64,000 nucleotides of DNA from positions 1,116,001 through 1,180,000 of the forward strand of contig NZ_CP044399.1 of NCBI RefSeq assembly GCF_008931805.1, in the 5' to 3' direction. The stretch comes from Moritella marina ATCC 15381. Its GTDB lineage: Bacteria; Pseudomonadota; Gammaproteobacteria; Enterobacterales; Moritellaceae. Positions 44,036 through 53,524 of the stretch are shown here, piece by piece. The position numbers were made by a program, and so were the translations under genes. Positions within the stretch are counted from its first letter, which is position 1. Each line of letters begins with the position of its first letter. Below the pieces are notes generated by a model. That model was given only the letters and a program-made list of their open reading frames with translations. It was not told the origin of the DNA and made no database searches.

Positions 44036-44971
44036 TTAGAATGGATACCAGAATAATTCGCTTGCCATTACACGCTTGATAATAGCTAAGGTTACCACCA
44101 AGGTAATTAACCCCATCACTGCGTAATCTTGTTTCGTCATAGGTTTTAAGCTGTACCAAGTACGTTTCTTGTTATGACCAAAGCCACGTAGTGTCATGGC
44201 ATTTGAGATCTCGTCGGCGCGGTCTAGGCTTGAGAAGATCAACGGGCCTAAGATCTTAGCAACGTTTTTAATACGTGATAACACAGATACATTTTTCGAT
44301 AAATCCACACCACGTGCCTGTTGTGCATGCATGATGTTAACAAAATCATTTTTCACGTCAGGTAAATAGCGTAATGTTAAGCTAACCGCATAGGCAATTT
44401 TATACGGTACACCAAGACGGTTTAAACTTGCAGCAAATTCCGTCGGGTGCGTGGTAAACACAAAGACTAATGCAATCGGGAACATGCTGAAGTATTTTAA
44501 TGTGACCGTCAGTAAGTAATATAAGGTTTCTTGTGTTAGGGAGTAATCACCCCATAACGGTAATAAAACCGTGCTTGAGCCAATATATTCTACGCCTTGC
44601 TGTGGTGCGAGTAAGAACATGAATAAGGCGTTAATGCTAAGTACACTGGCAGTGGCAATTAAGAGTGGTTTATACACTGAAAACGGTACTTTAGTTAATT
44701 TAAGTAACGTGCAACCGGTAATAATAAGCGCGAGTATAAGGCGTAAATCAAACGTCGTTAATACCACGGTTACCCATGCTAGAAACAAGACAAACTTAGT
44801 GACACCATTAAGTTTATGTAGGGCTGAGTTGGTATTGACATAGTTAATACCAAAATCAATTTTCTTGGTTTTATTCACGCTACTTTTATGCTTTTTCTTA
44901 ATGCCGTTGTTAACAGTATTTTTTATTGTGTTTTTATTCATATTACTTTCACGGTTCGTGTTGATCTGCAT
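44036..44971 (-). CDS. ECF transporter transmembrane subunit EcfT
   Basis: 311 residues. A long basic N terminus (about 1-50) precedes five to six membrane helices. The two coupling motifs are visible: MHAQQARGVDLSKN (Ala-Arg-Gly) and NAMTLRGFGHNK. EcfT links the S component to the ATPases of an energy-coupling-factor vitamin/metal importer. Its ATG shares a base with the ATPase stop codon (TAATG type overlap), and the PPTase gene starts two bases after its stop. Confidence 0.9.
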   Translation of the reverse strand: MQINTNRESNMNKNTIKNTVNNGIKKKHKSSVNKTKKIDFGINYVNTNSALHKLNGVTKFVLFLAWVTVVLTTFDLRLILALIITGCTLLKLTKVPFSVYKPLLIATASVLSINALFMFLLAPQQGVEYIGSSTVLLPLWGDYSLTQETLYYLLTVTLKYFSMFPIALVFVFTTHPTEFAASLNRLGVPYKIAYAVSLTLRYLPDVKNDFVNIMHAQQARGVDLSKNVSVLSRIKNVAKILGPLIFSSLDRADEISNAMTLRGFGHNKKRTWYSLKPMTKQDYAVMGLITLVVTLAIIKRVMASELFWYPF

Positions 44972-46665
44972 TATGAAGGTGCCACTTCAGATTTAATAAA
45001 TTGCTGCATAAAACCATCTGTATTGTTTATACCGATTGCATTTGCGAGTGTATACAAACTGGTTATTTTTAAATTCGCACGATCAAGTAGTGCAGGGTCG
45101 CTGAATACTTGTGAAACTGGCGCGTTGGCAATCAATTTACTTTCTGCGATCACTATTGAACGCGAGGTATATTCTAATACGAGGTGCATATCGTGAGAAA
45201 TAATCAACACTGTAATGCCCAAGGTTTTGTTCAATGTTTTAATGAACGACAGCATCGAGGTGTAGTTACGATGATCTTGTCCTGCTGTAGGTTCATCTAA
45301 AATAAGTAATTCTGGTTCGAGTGCTAGGATAGATGCAATCGTGACGCGTTTTTTCTGACCATAGCTAAGCGCTTCAATTGGCCAGTGACGATATTTCATC
45401 AGACCGCATAAACCGAGTACGTGCAGTACTTTTTCTTCAATAAATGCTTCGTCGTGACCACGGTTACGTAGACCAAACGCGATTTCATCAAAAATCATGT
45501 GATTTGAGATCATGTGATTTGGATTTTGCATTACCACACCCACCTTTTGAGCACGCTCAAAGATAGAGAGGTCAGCGATATTTTCACCATTAAGTTTAAT
45601 TTGACCCGCATCAGGAGCGATAACGCCCATTATCAGCTTAGTGATAGTTGATTTACCCGAACCATTCTTGCCTAAGATAGAGACAAATTCACCACGATTA
45701 ATACTAAATGAAATATCTTCAAGCGCGTTCTTTTCGCCTGTATAAGAATACGTTAAATCATTAATTTCAAGTAAGGTTTCGTTTGCCTGTGGCTGAACAA
45801 TAGGCGCTTGCGCATTAAACCAATTGGTTAACGGTGTTTGATATTGCTGTAAATCCATCTTGTCGATATAAGCAGGGTTATCTGTCACTGCAATAGGGCA
45901 GTTCGCTGCTTTTAATGCCGAAATATACAAGGGTTCACGAATACCATGAACCTGTAGTAACGGTGAAACAATCATTGCATCAGGCGACATATCGGCAATG
46001 ATCTGGCCACGTTCCATTAAGATCACGCGGTCGACATGGCGGTGTAATACATCTTCGAGACGATGCTCGATAATGATAACTGTTTTGCCAGTGTCTTTAT
46101 GCAACTGGTCGATGATCTCGATGGTTGCTTTACCTGTTTTAGGATCCAGGCTGGCCAATGGTTCATCAAATAACAAGATGTCAGTATCGTCAACCAGAAT
46201 ACCGGCAAGTGATACACGCTGTTTTTGACCACCGGATAATGCATAAGGCGAATGGTCAAGTAAATCATCAAGATCAACCATCGCGGCAGTTTTCTGCACG
46301 ATAGGCAACATTTCGGCTTGAGAAATCATGTCATTCTCAAGCGCAAATGCAATATCTTCACCAATACTTAAACCAACGAATTGGCTGTCGGTATCTTGTA
46401 ATACCGAGCCTACCGATTCGCTATAGTCTTGCATGCGTAACCCAAATACGGGCGTATCATTAATGGTTAAGCTGCCAGACATCTCGCCTTTTATAGCATG
46501 CGGAATAAGACCGTTTAAGCATTGTCCAAGGGTAGATTTACCACTCCCACTTGGACCAATAATGACAATTTTCTCTCCTTTCTCTATCCTTAGATTTATG
46601 CCTTTGAGTGTCGCTTTATCCTGCGAAGCATATTTAAAAGAGAAGTCAGAAAATTCGATGGTCAT
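44971..46665 (-). CDS. ECF transporter ATPase, two ABC domains fused (EcfA-A')
   Basis: 564 residues with two complete ATPase domains. First: Walker A GPSGSGKST (about 36-44), signature LSGGQKQR, Walker B ILLFDEPLASLD. Second (from about 295): Walker A GKNGSGKST, signature LSYGQKKR, Walker B LLILDEPTAGQD. In Firmicutes these are usually two proteins, EcfA1 and EcfA2; the fused form is common in proteobacterial and actinobacterial ECF systems. It supplies energy to the EcfT/EcfS pair encoded on either side. The S-component gene ends six bases before its start. Confidence 0.92.
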   Translation of the reverse strand: MTIEFSDFSFKYASQDKATLKGINLRIEKGEKIVIIGPSGSGKSTLGQCLNGLIPHAIKGEMSGSLTINDTPVFGLRMQDYSESVGSVLQDTDSQFVGLSIGEDIAFALENDMISQAEMLPIVQKTAAMVDLDDLLDHSPYALSGGQKQRVSLAGILVDDTDILLFDEPLASLDPKTGKATIEIIDQLHKDTGKTVIIIEHRLEDVLHRHVDRVILMERGQIIADMSPDAMIVSPLLQVHGIREPLYISALKAANCPIAVTDNPAYIDKMDLQQYQTPLTNWFNAQAPIVQPQANETLLEINDLTYSYTGEKNALEDISFSINRGEFVSILGKNGSGKSTITKLIMGVIAPDAGQIKLNGENIADLSIFERAQKVGVVMQNPNHMISNHMIFDEIAFGLRNRGHDEAFIEEKVLHVLGLCGLMKYRHWPIEALSYGQKKRVTIASILALEPELLILDEPTAGQDHRNYTSMLSFIKTLNKTLGITVLIISHDMHLVLEYTSRSIVIAESKLIANAPVSQVFSDPALLDRANLKITSLYTLANAIGINNTDGFMQQFIKSEVAPS

Positions 46666-46671
46666 TGTTGA

Positions 46672-47220
46672 TTAACCCTCGGTCAAATTGCGGCTTTGCT
46701 TCTTACGTTTGGCAAACGCAGTCAGTAATATGTAGCCAACAACAGCGATTAATACCGTGTTACCTGCAGCAATGATGGTTAATTGCGTCATTACTTTAGT
46801 AAATGGTTCAGCATAAAGCACTGTATCGAGAAGTGCGGATACACCGTAACCGACAGTATTACCGACTAAAGCAAGTACAACAAAGAGCGCCATGTCTTTC
46901 ATCGAAAACTCGCCTTTCTCTAAACGACCTTGTGTCAGTTTAGGGAATAAACCGATAATAAGACCAACGATACCAGAGCCTAATACCCACGTTAACCAAA
47001 CACCCCAACCAGAGAATAAATCTGTAACCCAATGACCGATAAAGCCTACTAAGAAACCAACTAATGGACCAAATAATACCGAGAAGAGTGCAAGCACTGC
47101 CATCGCAGGTTTAAGTGTGGTGTTTGCAAACACTGGAATACCAAACATAGGTAGTCCGCCGATGCCATATAACGCAGCACCAATTGCAATCACAACAACG
47201 GTTTTAGCTGAAAGATTCAT
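46672..47220 (-). CDS. ECF transporter S component (UPF0397-like)
   Basis: 182 residues, six hydrophobic segments. It resembles the UPF0397 group of ECF substrate-binding proteins ([20 protein letters not shown] near the N terminus), which are often annotated as riboflavin-type S components without proof. [20 protein letters not shown] and the [11 protein letters not shown] segment are typical of S components. It captures the vitamin for the EcfT-EcfAA' module encoded next. First gene of the operon; a folded element lies upstream. The substrate is unknown. Confidence 0.85.
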   Translation of the reverse strand: MNLSAKTVVVIAIGAALYGIGGLPMFGIPVFANTTLKPAMAVLALFSVLFGPLVGFLVGFIGHWVTDLFSGWGVWLTWVLGSGIVGLIIGLFPKLTQGRLEKGEFSMKDMALFVVLALVGNTVGYGVSALLDTVLYAEPFTKVMTQLTIIAAGNTVLIAVVGYILLTAFAKRKKQSRNLTEG

Positions 47221-47339
47221 AATAAGCCTTGGGGTAAATTAATACGAAAAATTAAAGGTGAAAATTGTACAGGAATATAGGCTATTAAGGAAATAAACTT
47301 GAGGTGGCCTGGTCTTTATAGGTACTTAATCTTCGATGC

Positions 47340-47373
47340 TGTTTAGATATACGGCAATAATACCGCCTAAACA
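47340..47373. promoter_or_regulatory. Structured element upstream of ECF operon
   Basis: TGTTTAG / CTAAACA arms enclose a second stem CGGTA / TGCCG (minus-strand reading), about 120 bp before the S-component start. It could be a leader hairpin or operator. It does not match the FMN, TPP or cobalamin riboswitch conserved cores that I know. Confidence 0.3.
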
Positions 47374-47460
47374 TTGGTTATTTAATAATGACAATAAGGG
47401 GGTTATGATTGAAGCTTATGATATTCAACTGCTGTAGCTGGATCTGTTAAGAGAGTAAGC

Positions 47461-48501
47461 ATGAACTTAAAACCAATCAAAACTGCCATTATAGGTTACG
47501 GATTTTCGGCAAAAACATTTCATATTCCCTTCATTAGTCACTTGGCTGAATTTGAGTTGACTGCAATCAGTAGTAGCCAACGTGAAGCTGTTACAACAGA
47601 TTTCCCTCAGGTAGAGCATTACTTAACAGCAGAAACGTTATTACAACAATCAGATGCGGAATTGGTGATTATCACAGCGCCTAACGATGTGCACTTCTCA
47701 TTAGCGAAAGCGGCGTTGGAACAGAACAAGCACGTTATTATCGAAAAGCCCTTTGTGATTAATGTAGCAGATGGTGAAGCACTGATCGCATTAGCTGCTG
47801 AAAAAGGGCTTGTTTTAAGTGTCTATAACAACCGCCGCTGGGATGGGGACTTTCTTACTGTTAAAAAGCTCATTGAAGACGGCAGTTTAGGCGAGGTGAA
47901 ATGCTTTGAATCTCATTTCGACCGTTTTAGACCCGAAGTACGTCAACGCTGGCGTGAACAATCGAGCACTGGTGGCGGTATACTATTTGATTTAGGTCCG
48001 CATCTTATTGATCAAACATTGCAGTTGTTTGGATTACCCAATGCGATCACTGCACAGTGCTTAATCATGAGAGAAGGCTCTACAAACATAGATTACTTTA
48101 ACCTTGTATTGCATTACCCAGACCACATTGCCACGTTACATTGTGATTTGTTCAGTGCTGGACCCAATAAGCGCTTTAGTGTCAAAGGTAATAAAGCGAG
48201 TTATGAAAAATACGGCTTAGATCCGCAAGAAGATCGCTTAAAAGCAGGCGTTGTGCCGGTGGATGCAAGCTGGGCAGATGAAGCACCTGAGCAATATGGT
48301 CATTTATATACTTTAGATACAGCTGCAACCGTGCAGACTGAACGCGGTGGTTATCAGCATTACTTCCAAGCAATGGCAGTCTCTATAAATAGTGAAGGCC
48401 AAGCGCCGGTGAATGCTGAAGATGCGTTGTGGAGTATTAAGTTGATTGAGTTAGCGATAGAAAGCAGTCGTTTAGGTCAGACTTTAACTGTGCCGAGATA
48501 G
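47461..48501 (+). CDS. Gfo/Idh/MocA-family NAD(P)-dependent oxidoreductase
   Basis: 346 residues. The Rossmann N-terminal half starts KTAIIGYGFSAKTFHIPFI, followed by VIIEKPFVINVADGEALI, the hallmark EKP motif. The C-terminal alpha/beta domain has GGGILFDLGPHLIDQTLQLFG, with the catalytic Asp/His pair of the family. Similarity in style to E. coli YdgJ. It probably oxidises or reduces a sugar or cyclitol; no substrate can be assigned. A single-gene unit convergent with mgtE. Confidence 0.9.
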   Translation: MNLKPIKTAIIGYGFSAKTFHIPFISHLAEFELTAISSSQREAVTTDFPQVEHYLTAETLLQQSDAELVIITAPNDVHFSLAKAALEQNKHVIIEKPFVINVADGEALIALAAEKGLVLSVYNNRRWDGDFLTVKKLIEDGSLGEVKCFESHFDRFRPEVRQRWREQSSTGGGILFDLGPHLIDQTLQLFGLPNAITAQCLIMREGSTNIDYFNLVLHYPDHIATLHCDLFSAGPNKRFSVKGNKASYEKYGLDPQEDRLKAGVVPVDASWADEAPEQYGHLYTLDTAATVQTERGGYQHYFQAMAVSINSEGQAPVNAEDALWSIKLIELAIESSRLGQTLTVPR

Positions 48502-48522
48502 TCTTCGTATTGTTTTTTTAAT

Positions 48523-48560
48523 ATCGCAATATCGATACATATAGCGTTCGATATTGCGAT
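48523..48560. terminator. Bidirectional terminator
   Basis: ATCGCAATATCGA / TCGATATTGCGAT perfect 13-bp arms, preceded by a T-run on the plus strand, between the oxidoreductase and mgtE genes. Confidence 0.75.
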
Positions 48561-48583
48561 TTAGCCTGAGCGAGAGTTATAAC

Positions 48584-49930
48584 CTATAGCAGTAAAATAG
48601 TACCCAATCCTAAGAACACCACAAAACCTATGATGTCAGTCACTGTGGTCAAAATAACAGAACCGGATAATGCTGGGTCAATTTTCATTTTATCTAACGC
48701 AACAGGCACTAACACACCCGCGAGTGCCGCAGTAATGATATTGGCGACAATTGCTAAGCCAATAACGATACCGAGCATGACATCGTCAAACCAGTAACCC
48801 GTCACTAAACCAATCACTAATGACCACAGAATACCATTGAGGATTGCGACTTTTAGTTCCTTGAATAACAAAGGCTTCATGTTTGCCATCGAGATATGCC
48901 CTAATGCTAAACCACGGACAATCAAGGTTAAGGTCTGGCTGCCTGCAATACCGCCCATAGAGGCAACCACGGGCATTAATACTGCCAGCGCAACAACCTG
49001 TTGGATGGTCGCTTCAAACATCCCTATGAACCAAGATGCTAAAAATGCGGTTAGCAAGTTGATGCCCAGCCAAATAGCACGATTCTTCGCACTTTTACGA
49101 ACGGGTGAAAATAGATCTTCGTTTTCATCTAGACCCGCTGTTGCCATTATTTGTGATTCAGCATGTTCGGCTTGCAGTTTATAAGCGGCGCCAATATCTA
49201 AACGGCCGATGAGTAAACCGCCTGTAGTAATAACGGGTAACGCGGACTCATTGCTTTGCGCCACTTTGTCTGCGGCAATGTAAACATCTTCATTGGCGCT
49301 TAAAGTGAGGTAATCCTCTTCAATTAACTCTGCCACGCGTAATAACGGATCTGCACCAAATAATTGATTGATACGAACAACACCTTGCCAATTACCGCGG
49401 TTATCCACCAGGAACACCACGTTACAGTGTGATGAACTGCTACGGCGAATCAATCTTAACACTACTTTTATTTTGGTTTTAGCCGGAACAACAAGTGGCT
49501 GATGATCACACCAATGTCCCACTTCGTCATCATTAAACTGTTGCGCAGCCGAGTAGTGCGATAGCTGAGTTTCATCCATCTTCGCGAGCACGGTTTCAAG
49601 ATGGTGATCGGGAATGATATCTTGTAATTCAACTAATGTGTTGGCATCAATATCAGTGAAAAGTGTCAGTAATTCTGCATGGGTTAATGAATCAACAATG
49701 GACTCACCAGCATCTGCACGCATCTCGACTAATATCGGCAATTTTATATCGGCAGATATTTGTGCCCAGGTTTCTAAACGTTCTAAAAAGGGCAGAGATT
49801 CTAACAATAAGGCCATATCGACAGGCGACGTTTCATGCTCAAGTTTTTCAATAAAAGCTTGCTGCGCTGATGTATCAAGATTATTTGTTAGTAGTTCTTC
49901 AACTGCATTTTGAACGTCATTTTCTGGCAT
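48584..49930 (-). CDS. mgtE: Magnesium transporter MgtE
   Basis: 448 residues with the standard MgtE layout: an N-terminal helical superfamily domain (about 1-125), two CBS domains (about 130-255) and five C-terminal helices (about 280-448), with PVVASMGGIAGSQTLTLIVRGLALG in two blocks and the conserved Pro-Val-Ala-Leu-Asp region VPVALDKMKIDPA. It is a Mg2+-gated inner-membrane channel. ATG at 49930 follows GGTCGGA. Transcribed alone. Confidence 0.93.
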   Translation of the reverse strand: MPENDVQNAVEELLTNNLDTSAQQAFIEKLEHETSPVDMALLLESLPFLERLETWAQISADIKLPILVEMRADAGESIVDSLTHAELLTLFTDIDANTLVELQDIIPDHHLETVLAKMDETQLSHYSAAQQFNDDEVGHWCDHQPLVVPAKTKIKVVLRLIRRSSSSHCNVVFLVDNRGNWQGVVRINQLFGADPLLRVAELIEEDYLTLSANEDVYIAADKVAQSNESALPVITTGGLLIGRLDIGAAYKLQAEHAESQIMATAGLDENEDLFSPVRKSAKNRAIWLGINLLTAFLASWFIGMFEATIQQVVALAVLMPVVASMGGIAGSQTLTLIVRGLALGHISMANMKPLLFKELKVAILNGILWSLVIGLVTGYWFDDVMLGIVIGLAIVANIITAALAGVLVPVALDKMKIDPALSGSVILTTVTDIIGFVVFLGLGTILLL

Positions 49931-50233
49931 CGTCCGACCTTATATATTTGTGATATATTTATCTTAAGAGTAAGACGAGATTATCAACCCTTAATGATTA
50001 CAGGTAAATAGATTTTATATAAAGTTTCACGATATGCATAATCGTGTGATGCGTTATAAAATAATCCATGCTTATCTATGTAGCCATATGTTAATAGTAT
50101 AATGTAACTGTCATTCCCTCTTTTTTAACAAAAAACGCATGGTTTACAATAAAATATATTATGTTTTGGCGGTATAATTAATAAATTTTGTTATAATGCG
50201 GATTCTTAATTTGGATATAAATGGTAAAGGGAA
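49931..50233. other. Intergenic divergent promoter region
   Basis: About 300 bp, strongly AT-rich, between mgtE and the Calx-beta lipoprotein gene. I see no M-box riboswitch signature or ORF. Confidence 0.4.
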
Positions 50234-51865
50234 ATGAGGCTAAATAAACAGAATGTAGCACTAGCATTATTAGTTGTAACTACATTGTGGGGCTGTGCTC
50301 CAACGGAAGAGGAAAAAAAGCAAAAAGAAGAAGAAAACAAAAATAGACCGAGTATTTCATTGCAATCTAGTACTTCAATTTCTGAGCCTATAAATGGTGC
50401 TATTTCATTTCCTACAACGGTTAGTTTATCTAAAACATCGACTGTTGACGTTACCGCTAAATATGCAATTACACCATTGAGTGCTATGCCTGCAGGTGAT
50501 TTTGAAATGAAGAATGGCTTAGTATCAATACCAGCAGGAGCATTAACTGCTGATATTGATATTACAGTTTATAGTGATAATCTCGATGAAAATGACGAAG
50601 AGTTCATCGTATCTTTAAGCTCAATAACTAACGCTAATTTGGGTAATATTTCACAAATTATTACAATTAATGACTCTGACCTCGATACTACGAACCTATC
50701 ATTTGAAACCGATAACGCTCAGGTTGCTGAAGGTTCTGGCTTGTATAAAATTAAGATTCTATTGAGCGCGCCTTCTGAAAAAGAGGTGAAAATACCATTT
50801 ACGATTGCTGGTTTAGCAAGCGAAGGGCAAGATTTCATTATTAATACGAGTAGCCCGATAACAGTTACTACTGGTACAACAGAAGTCGAAATAGAGTTAG
50901 ATTTTATCGATGACAATATTCCTGAAGGTGGTGAATCTGTTATCTTGCAACTTGAGAGTCCAGAAAATGCAGAGCTTGGTAAATACAGTAAATTATTACT
51001 TACGATCCCTGGTGATGTTGGACTAAACGATACCGGTATTACTACTTGGTATAACGGCAGCAGTTTTATTGAAGCTCAAAAAAATTCTGATTATCCAGGA
51101 CAAGATGCAGAATTTGGGCGAGATGTTGTCATTACAGAACCAAGTGACGGTCCAACAGCCTTTAGTTTTACAAAGCTTGATTATGCGGGTAACTCGCTGC
51201 CAAGCAGTGCAACTAATGCGAGTTGTGTGCAAGATAATCGCACAGGTTTAGTCTTTGAGCTTAAACAAGAGGTTCAGAAGTTACCGGCATTTGATGGTGA
51301 CCCTTTAGCTGAGTATATTGATAAAGCACTTGAAGATGGTAATTATGAGTATTATGACTCACATGCAAGTTGGCGAGCTAATAATTATGGTTACTATTGG
51401 TATAGCAGTGATACAGAGAATAATGGTGGTGGCAGTGGTCCTGTAGGTAGTGTATTCGCGAACGAAAAATACCCTATTTCGCCTAGTTGTGCATTCCCGT
51501 ATGAAGGTTCAGGGGGTTACAATCCTGAGCACAACAGTTGTAATACCAGCATTTATGCTAGTACTTTTAACAGTTTAGCTGTCTGTGGTTTTCAAGACTG
51601 GAAGCTTCCTACGATAGAACAACTTCGTTCGATTCATAATTATCGTGCGACGCAACCACTTGTTGATGAAGTTAACTTTTTCCCTAAGACTAATATTGGT
51701 GGTAACACAGGTACAGATCCTAATTCTGCAAACTATATATCTTCTACCACATCAGCTGATGCTAGTGGTGCGGCTTGGTGTATGAACTCAACTACAGGGC
51801 AAGTTCGTTTGTGTAATAAACATGTGCCAAACTTGGTCCGAATGGTTCGTGGAGGAGCTCAATAA
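50234..51865 (+). CDS. Calx-beta / DUF1566 (Lcl-like) lipoprotein
   Basis: 543 residues. Lipobox TLWGC gives lipidated Cys21, followed by a Lys/Glu-rich linker (about 26-36). Two Calx-beta-like domains (about 40-150 and 155-265) carry SDNLDENDEEFIVSL and IDDNIPEGGESVIL calcium-loop patterns. The C-terminal half (from about 280) is a DUF1566 domain with CGFQDWKLPTIEQLRSIHNY, ending MVRGG. Similar proteins are surface-exposed and may bind polysaccharide or calcium. The gene's stop overlaps the ATG of a second DUF1566 gene by one base. Confidence 0.82.
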   Translation: MRLNKQNVALALLVVTTLWGCAPTEEEKKQKEEENKNRPSISLQSSTSISEPINGAISFPTTVSLSKTSTVDVTAKYAITPLSAMPAGDFEMKNGLVSIPAGALTADIDITVYSDNLDENDEEFIVSLSSITNANLGNISQIITINDSDLDTTNLSFETDNAQVAEGSGLYKIKILLSAPSEKEVKIPFTIAGLASEGQDFIINTSSPITVTTGTTEVEIELDFIDDNIPEGGESVILQLESPENAELGKYSKLLLTIPGDVGLNDTGITTWYNGSSFIEAQKNSDYPGQDAEFGRDVVITEPSDGPTAFSFTKLDYAGNSLPSSATNASCVQDNRTGLVFELKQEVQKLPAFDGDPLAEYIDKALEDGNYEYYDSHASWRANNYGYYWYSSDTENNGGGSGPVGSVFANEKYPISPSCAFPYEGSGGYNPEHNSCNTSIYASTFNSLAVCGFQDWKLPTIEQLRSIHNYRATQPLVDEVNFFPKTNIGGNTGTDPNSANYISSTTSADASGAAWCMNSTTGQVRLCNKHVPNLVRMVRGGAQ

Positions 51866-52386
51866 TGAAAAAAATAATTCTCACTTTAAGCTTAACTGCT
51901 GCGATAAGTGCTCCAGCTTTAGCTCAGACATGTAAATCGGCAAGTATCACCCCATCAAATCCGATAGGACAATATTTGGATAATGAAGATGGCACCATTA
52001 CTGACATTGTAAATGAATTGATGTGGTCACGTTGTTCATTAGGACAAGCTTTTCAAGGCGGGAATTGTATTAATATTCCCTTAAATTACGACACCTGGAA
52101 AGCTGCATTAGATGGAGCTGAAACGAATAAGGATGATGGTAGGTATAGCGATTGGCGCTTGCCTAATATCAAAGAACTTGGTTCAATAGTTGAGCGCTCT
52201 TGTGTTGCACCCGCTATTGACCTTCGTTTGTTTCCATCAACGCCATCAACACCTTATTGGTCTAGTACGTTTGATTATAGAGGTATTAATACGGTTAAAG
52301 GTTTAATCATTGATTTTCATGATGGCACTGAAATAGTAAAAGAAGTCAGTAGTCATAAATTTGTGCGTTTGGTCAGAGATTTATAA
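51865..52386 (+). CDS. DUF1566 exported protein
   Basis: 173 residues. A signal peptide ends PALAQ at about 20. A single DUF1566 domain follows: YLDNEDGTITDIVNELMWSR, then YSDWRLPNIKELGSIVERS and SHKFVRLVRD, the same Trp-Arg/Lys-Leu-Pro motif as its upstream neighbour. Translation is coupled to the Calx-beta lipoprotein (shared base, GGAGGAG upstream), so the two proteins probably act together at the cell surface. A hairpin terminator follows. Confidence 0.83.
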   Translation: MKKIILTLSLTAAISAPALAQTCKSASITPSNPIGQYLDNEDGTITDIVNELMWSRCSLGQAFQGGNCINIPLNYDTWKAALDGAETNKDDGRYSDWRLPNIKELGSIVERSCVAPAIDLRLFPSTPSTPYWSSTFDYRGINTVKGLIIDFHDGTEIVKEVSSHKFVRLVRDL

Positions 52387-52406
52387 CATTAATTGTAATT
52401 TTTACT

Positions 52407-52443
52407 TAATATGCTAGTGAGTTAAATATTTACTAGCATATTA
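52407..52443 (+). terminator. Hairpin after DUF1566 gene
   Basis: TAATATGCTAGT / ACTAGCATATTA perfect 12-bp arms, 13-base loop, 21 bp after the stop. Confidence 0.7.
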
Positions 52444-52668
52444 CACCCTCGTATATGCTCCGAACTTATTCCCCCCATAATGACGCATTACTAATCACGC
52501 TATAAAACTAATGCTTTAATATATTTATTCAATATTTCTCGAATGGAACAAAGTAGTGGCTGTTATAATTATTAACTTTACGGGGAGCAAACTATACTTT
52601 ATTTGCCATAAACAGGGTTAAGTGGAATTAACGTCTGTTTTGTCGAACTGTAATCGGAGTACCATAAT

Positions 52669-53127
52669 ATGAAATATTTATTATTAAGTATGTTAACCGC
52701 TGCCGTGTTAACCCTCAGTGGTTGTGAATCTGGCGTTGACTCACCAAGTGGATTTAGTCTACCCGAGGGGGATGCTGTCAGAGGTCAATCAGTATTGGTA
52801 AAATATCAATGTTTATCATGTCATCAAATGGAAGGCATTACACCGACCGATGTTGTAGATAACCCTGAGTTATCCGTTAAGTTAGGCGGTAAAACAAGTG
52901 GTATTAAAACCTATGCGGAACTTGTTACTTCAGTTATTAACCCGTCACACAAAATCGCCAAGGGTTATCCAAAATCCACATTACAGGTGGATGGGGTATC
53001 AAAAATGAAAAACTATAATGATGTGATGACCGTTGGTGAATTATCTGATCTGGTGTTTTTTCTGCAGTCTAGCTATGAGTTGACCCCGTATCCAAGAACG
53101 CAATATCGTTATTACGAAACGCTGTAA
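52669..53127 (+). CDS. c-type cytochrome lipoprotein
   Basis: 152 residues. Lipobox TLSGC gives Cys19. A single heme-c motif CLSCH is at 48-52 after GQSVLVKYQ, and SKMKNYNDVMTVGELSDLVFFL contains the probable distal Met ligand, the usual class I cytochrome c ending. Located in the periplasm or outer leaflet as an electron carrier. It is transcribed alone but opens a 9-kb run that has two further cytochromes and an RND pump. Confidence 0.9.
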   Translation: MKYLLLSMLTAAVLTLSGCESGVDSPSGFSLPEGDAVRGQSVLVKYQCLSCHQMEGITPTDVVDNPELSVKLGGKTSGIKTYAELVTSVINPSHKIAKGYPKSTLQVDGVSKMKNYNDVMTVGELSDLVFFLQSSYELTPYPRTQYRYYETL

Positions 53128-53524
53128 CATCGAAGCCGAGTTTGCTTATCTCCCACCTAACTAGCGATGTTATTGTATGCACTAGTTAGGTGACTCTATC
53201 GGGCTGTCATTCCCGTTAGGAAGGATAGTTATCTAACCTCTTACACCATTCTCTTGCACTATCGTCATGCACTATAAATGTTTTCCATTGCACCATTATG
53301 GCTCGCGCGACAGCATGTCTCACAATATCGGTGACACAATGTCATCTTAATCAGCTGTATATCTCGCTAATTCATTGTTAAAACACCGTTCAAGGATAAG
53401 TTAAGCTATTAATTACTGTTTGCTTGCGCTCCCTTATCGAATAAATATTTGTCTAAAGCTGGTATCAATATTGCTGTGTTAATAGTGTATTCATTGCTAT
53501 TAAATCATATTGAGAAGGCGCCTT
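53128..53524. other. Intergenic region with inverted repeat
   Basis: CACCTAACTAG / CTAGTTAGGTG (53154-53192, 11-bp perfect arms, 17-base loop) is 27 bp after the cytochrome stop and probably ends its transcript, though no U-run follows. The remaining ~330 bp has no ORF I can support. Confidence 0.55.

Noticed and set aside
44034-44159. N-terminal extension of the phosphopantetheinyl transferase
   Set aside because: Overlaps EcfT by more than 120 bases and adds sequence not seen in Sfp-type enzymes; ATG 44033 directly follows the EcfT stop.
47221-47460. FMN or TPP riboswitch upstream of the ECF operon
   Set aside because: Conserved core sequences of these classes are absent on the minus strand.
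49931-50233. M-box magnesium riboswitch before mgtE
   Set aside because: No recognisable conserved core; only AT-rich sequence.
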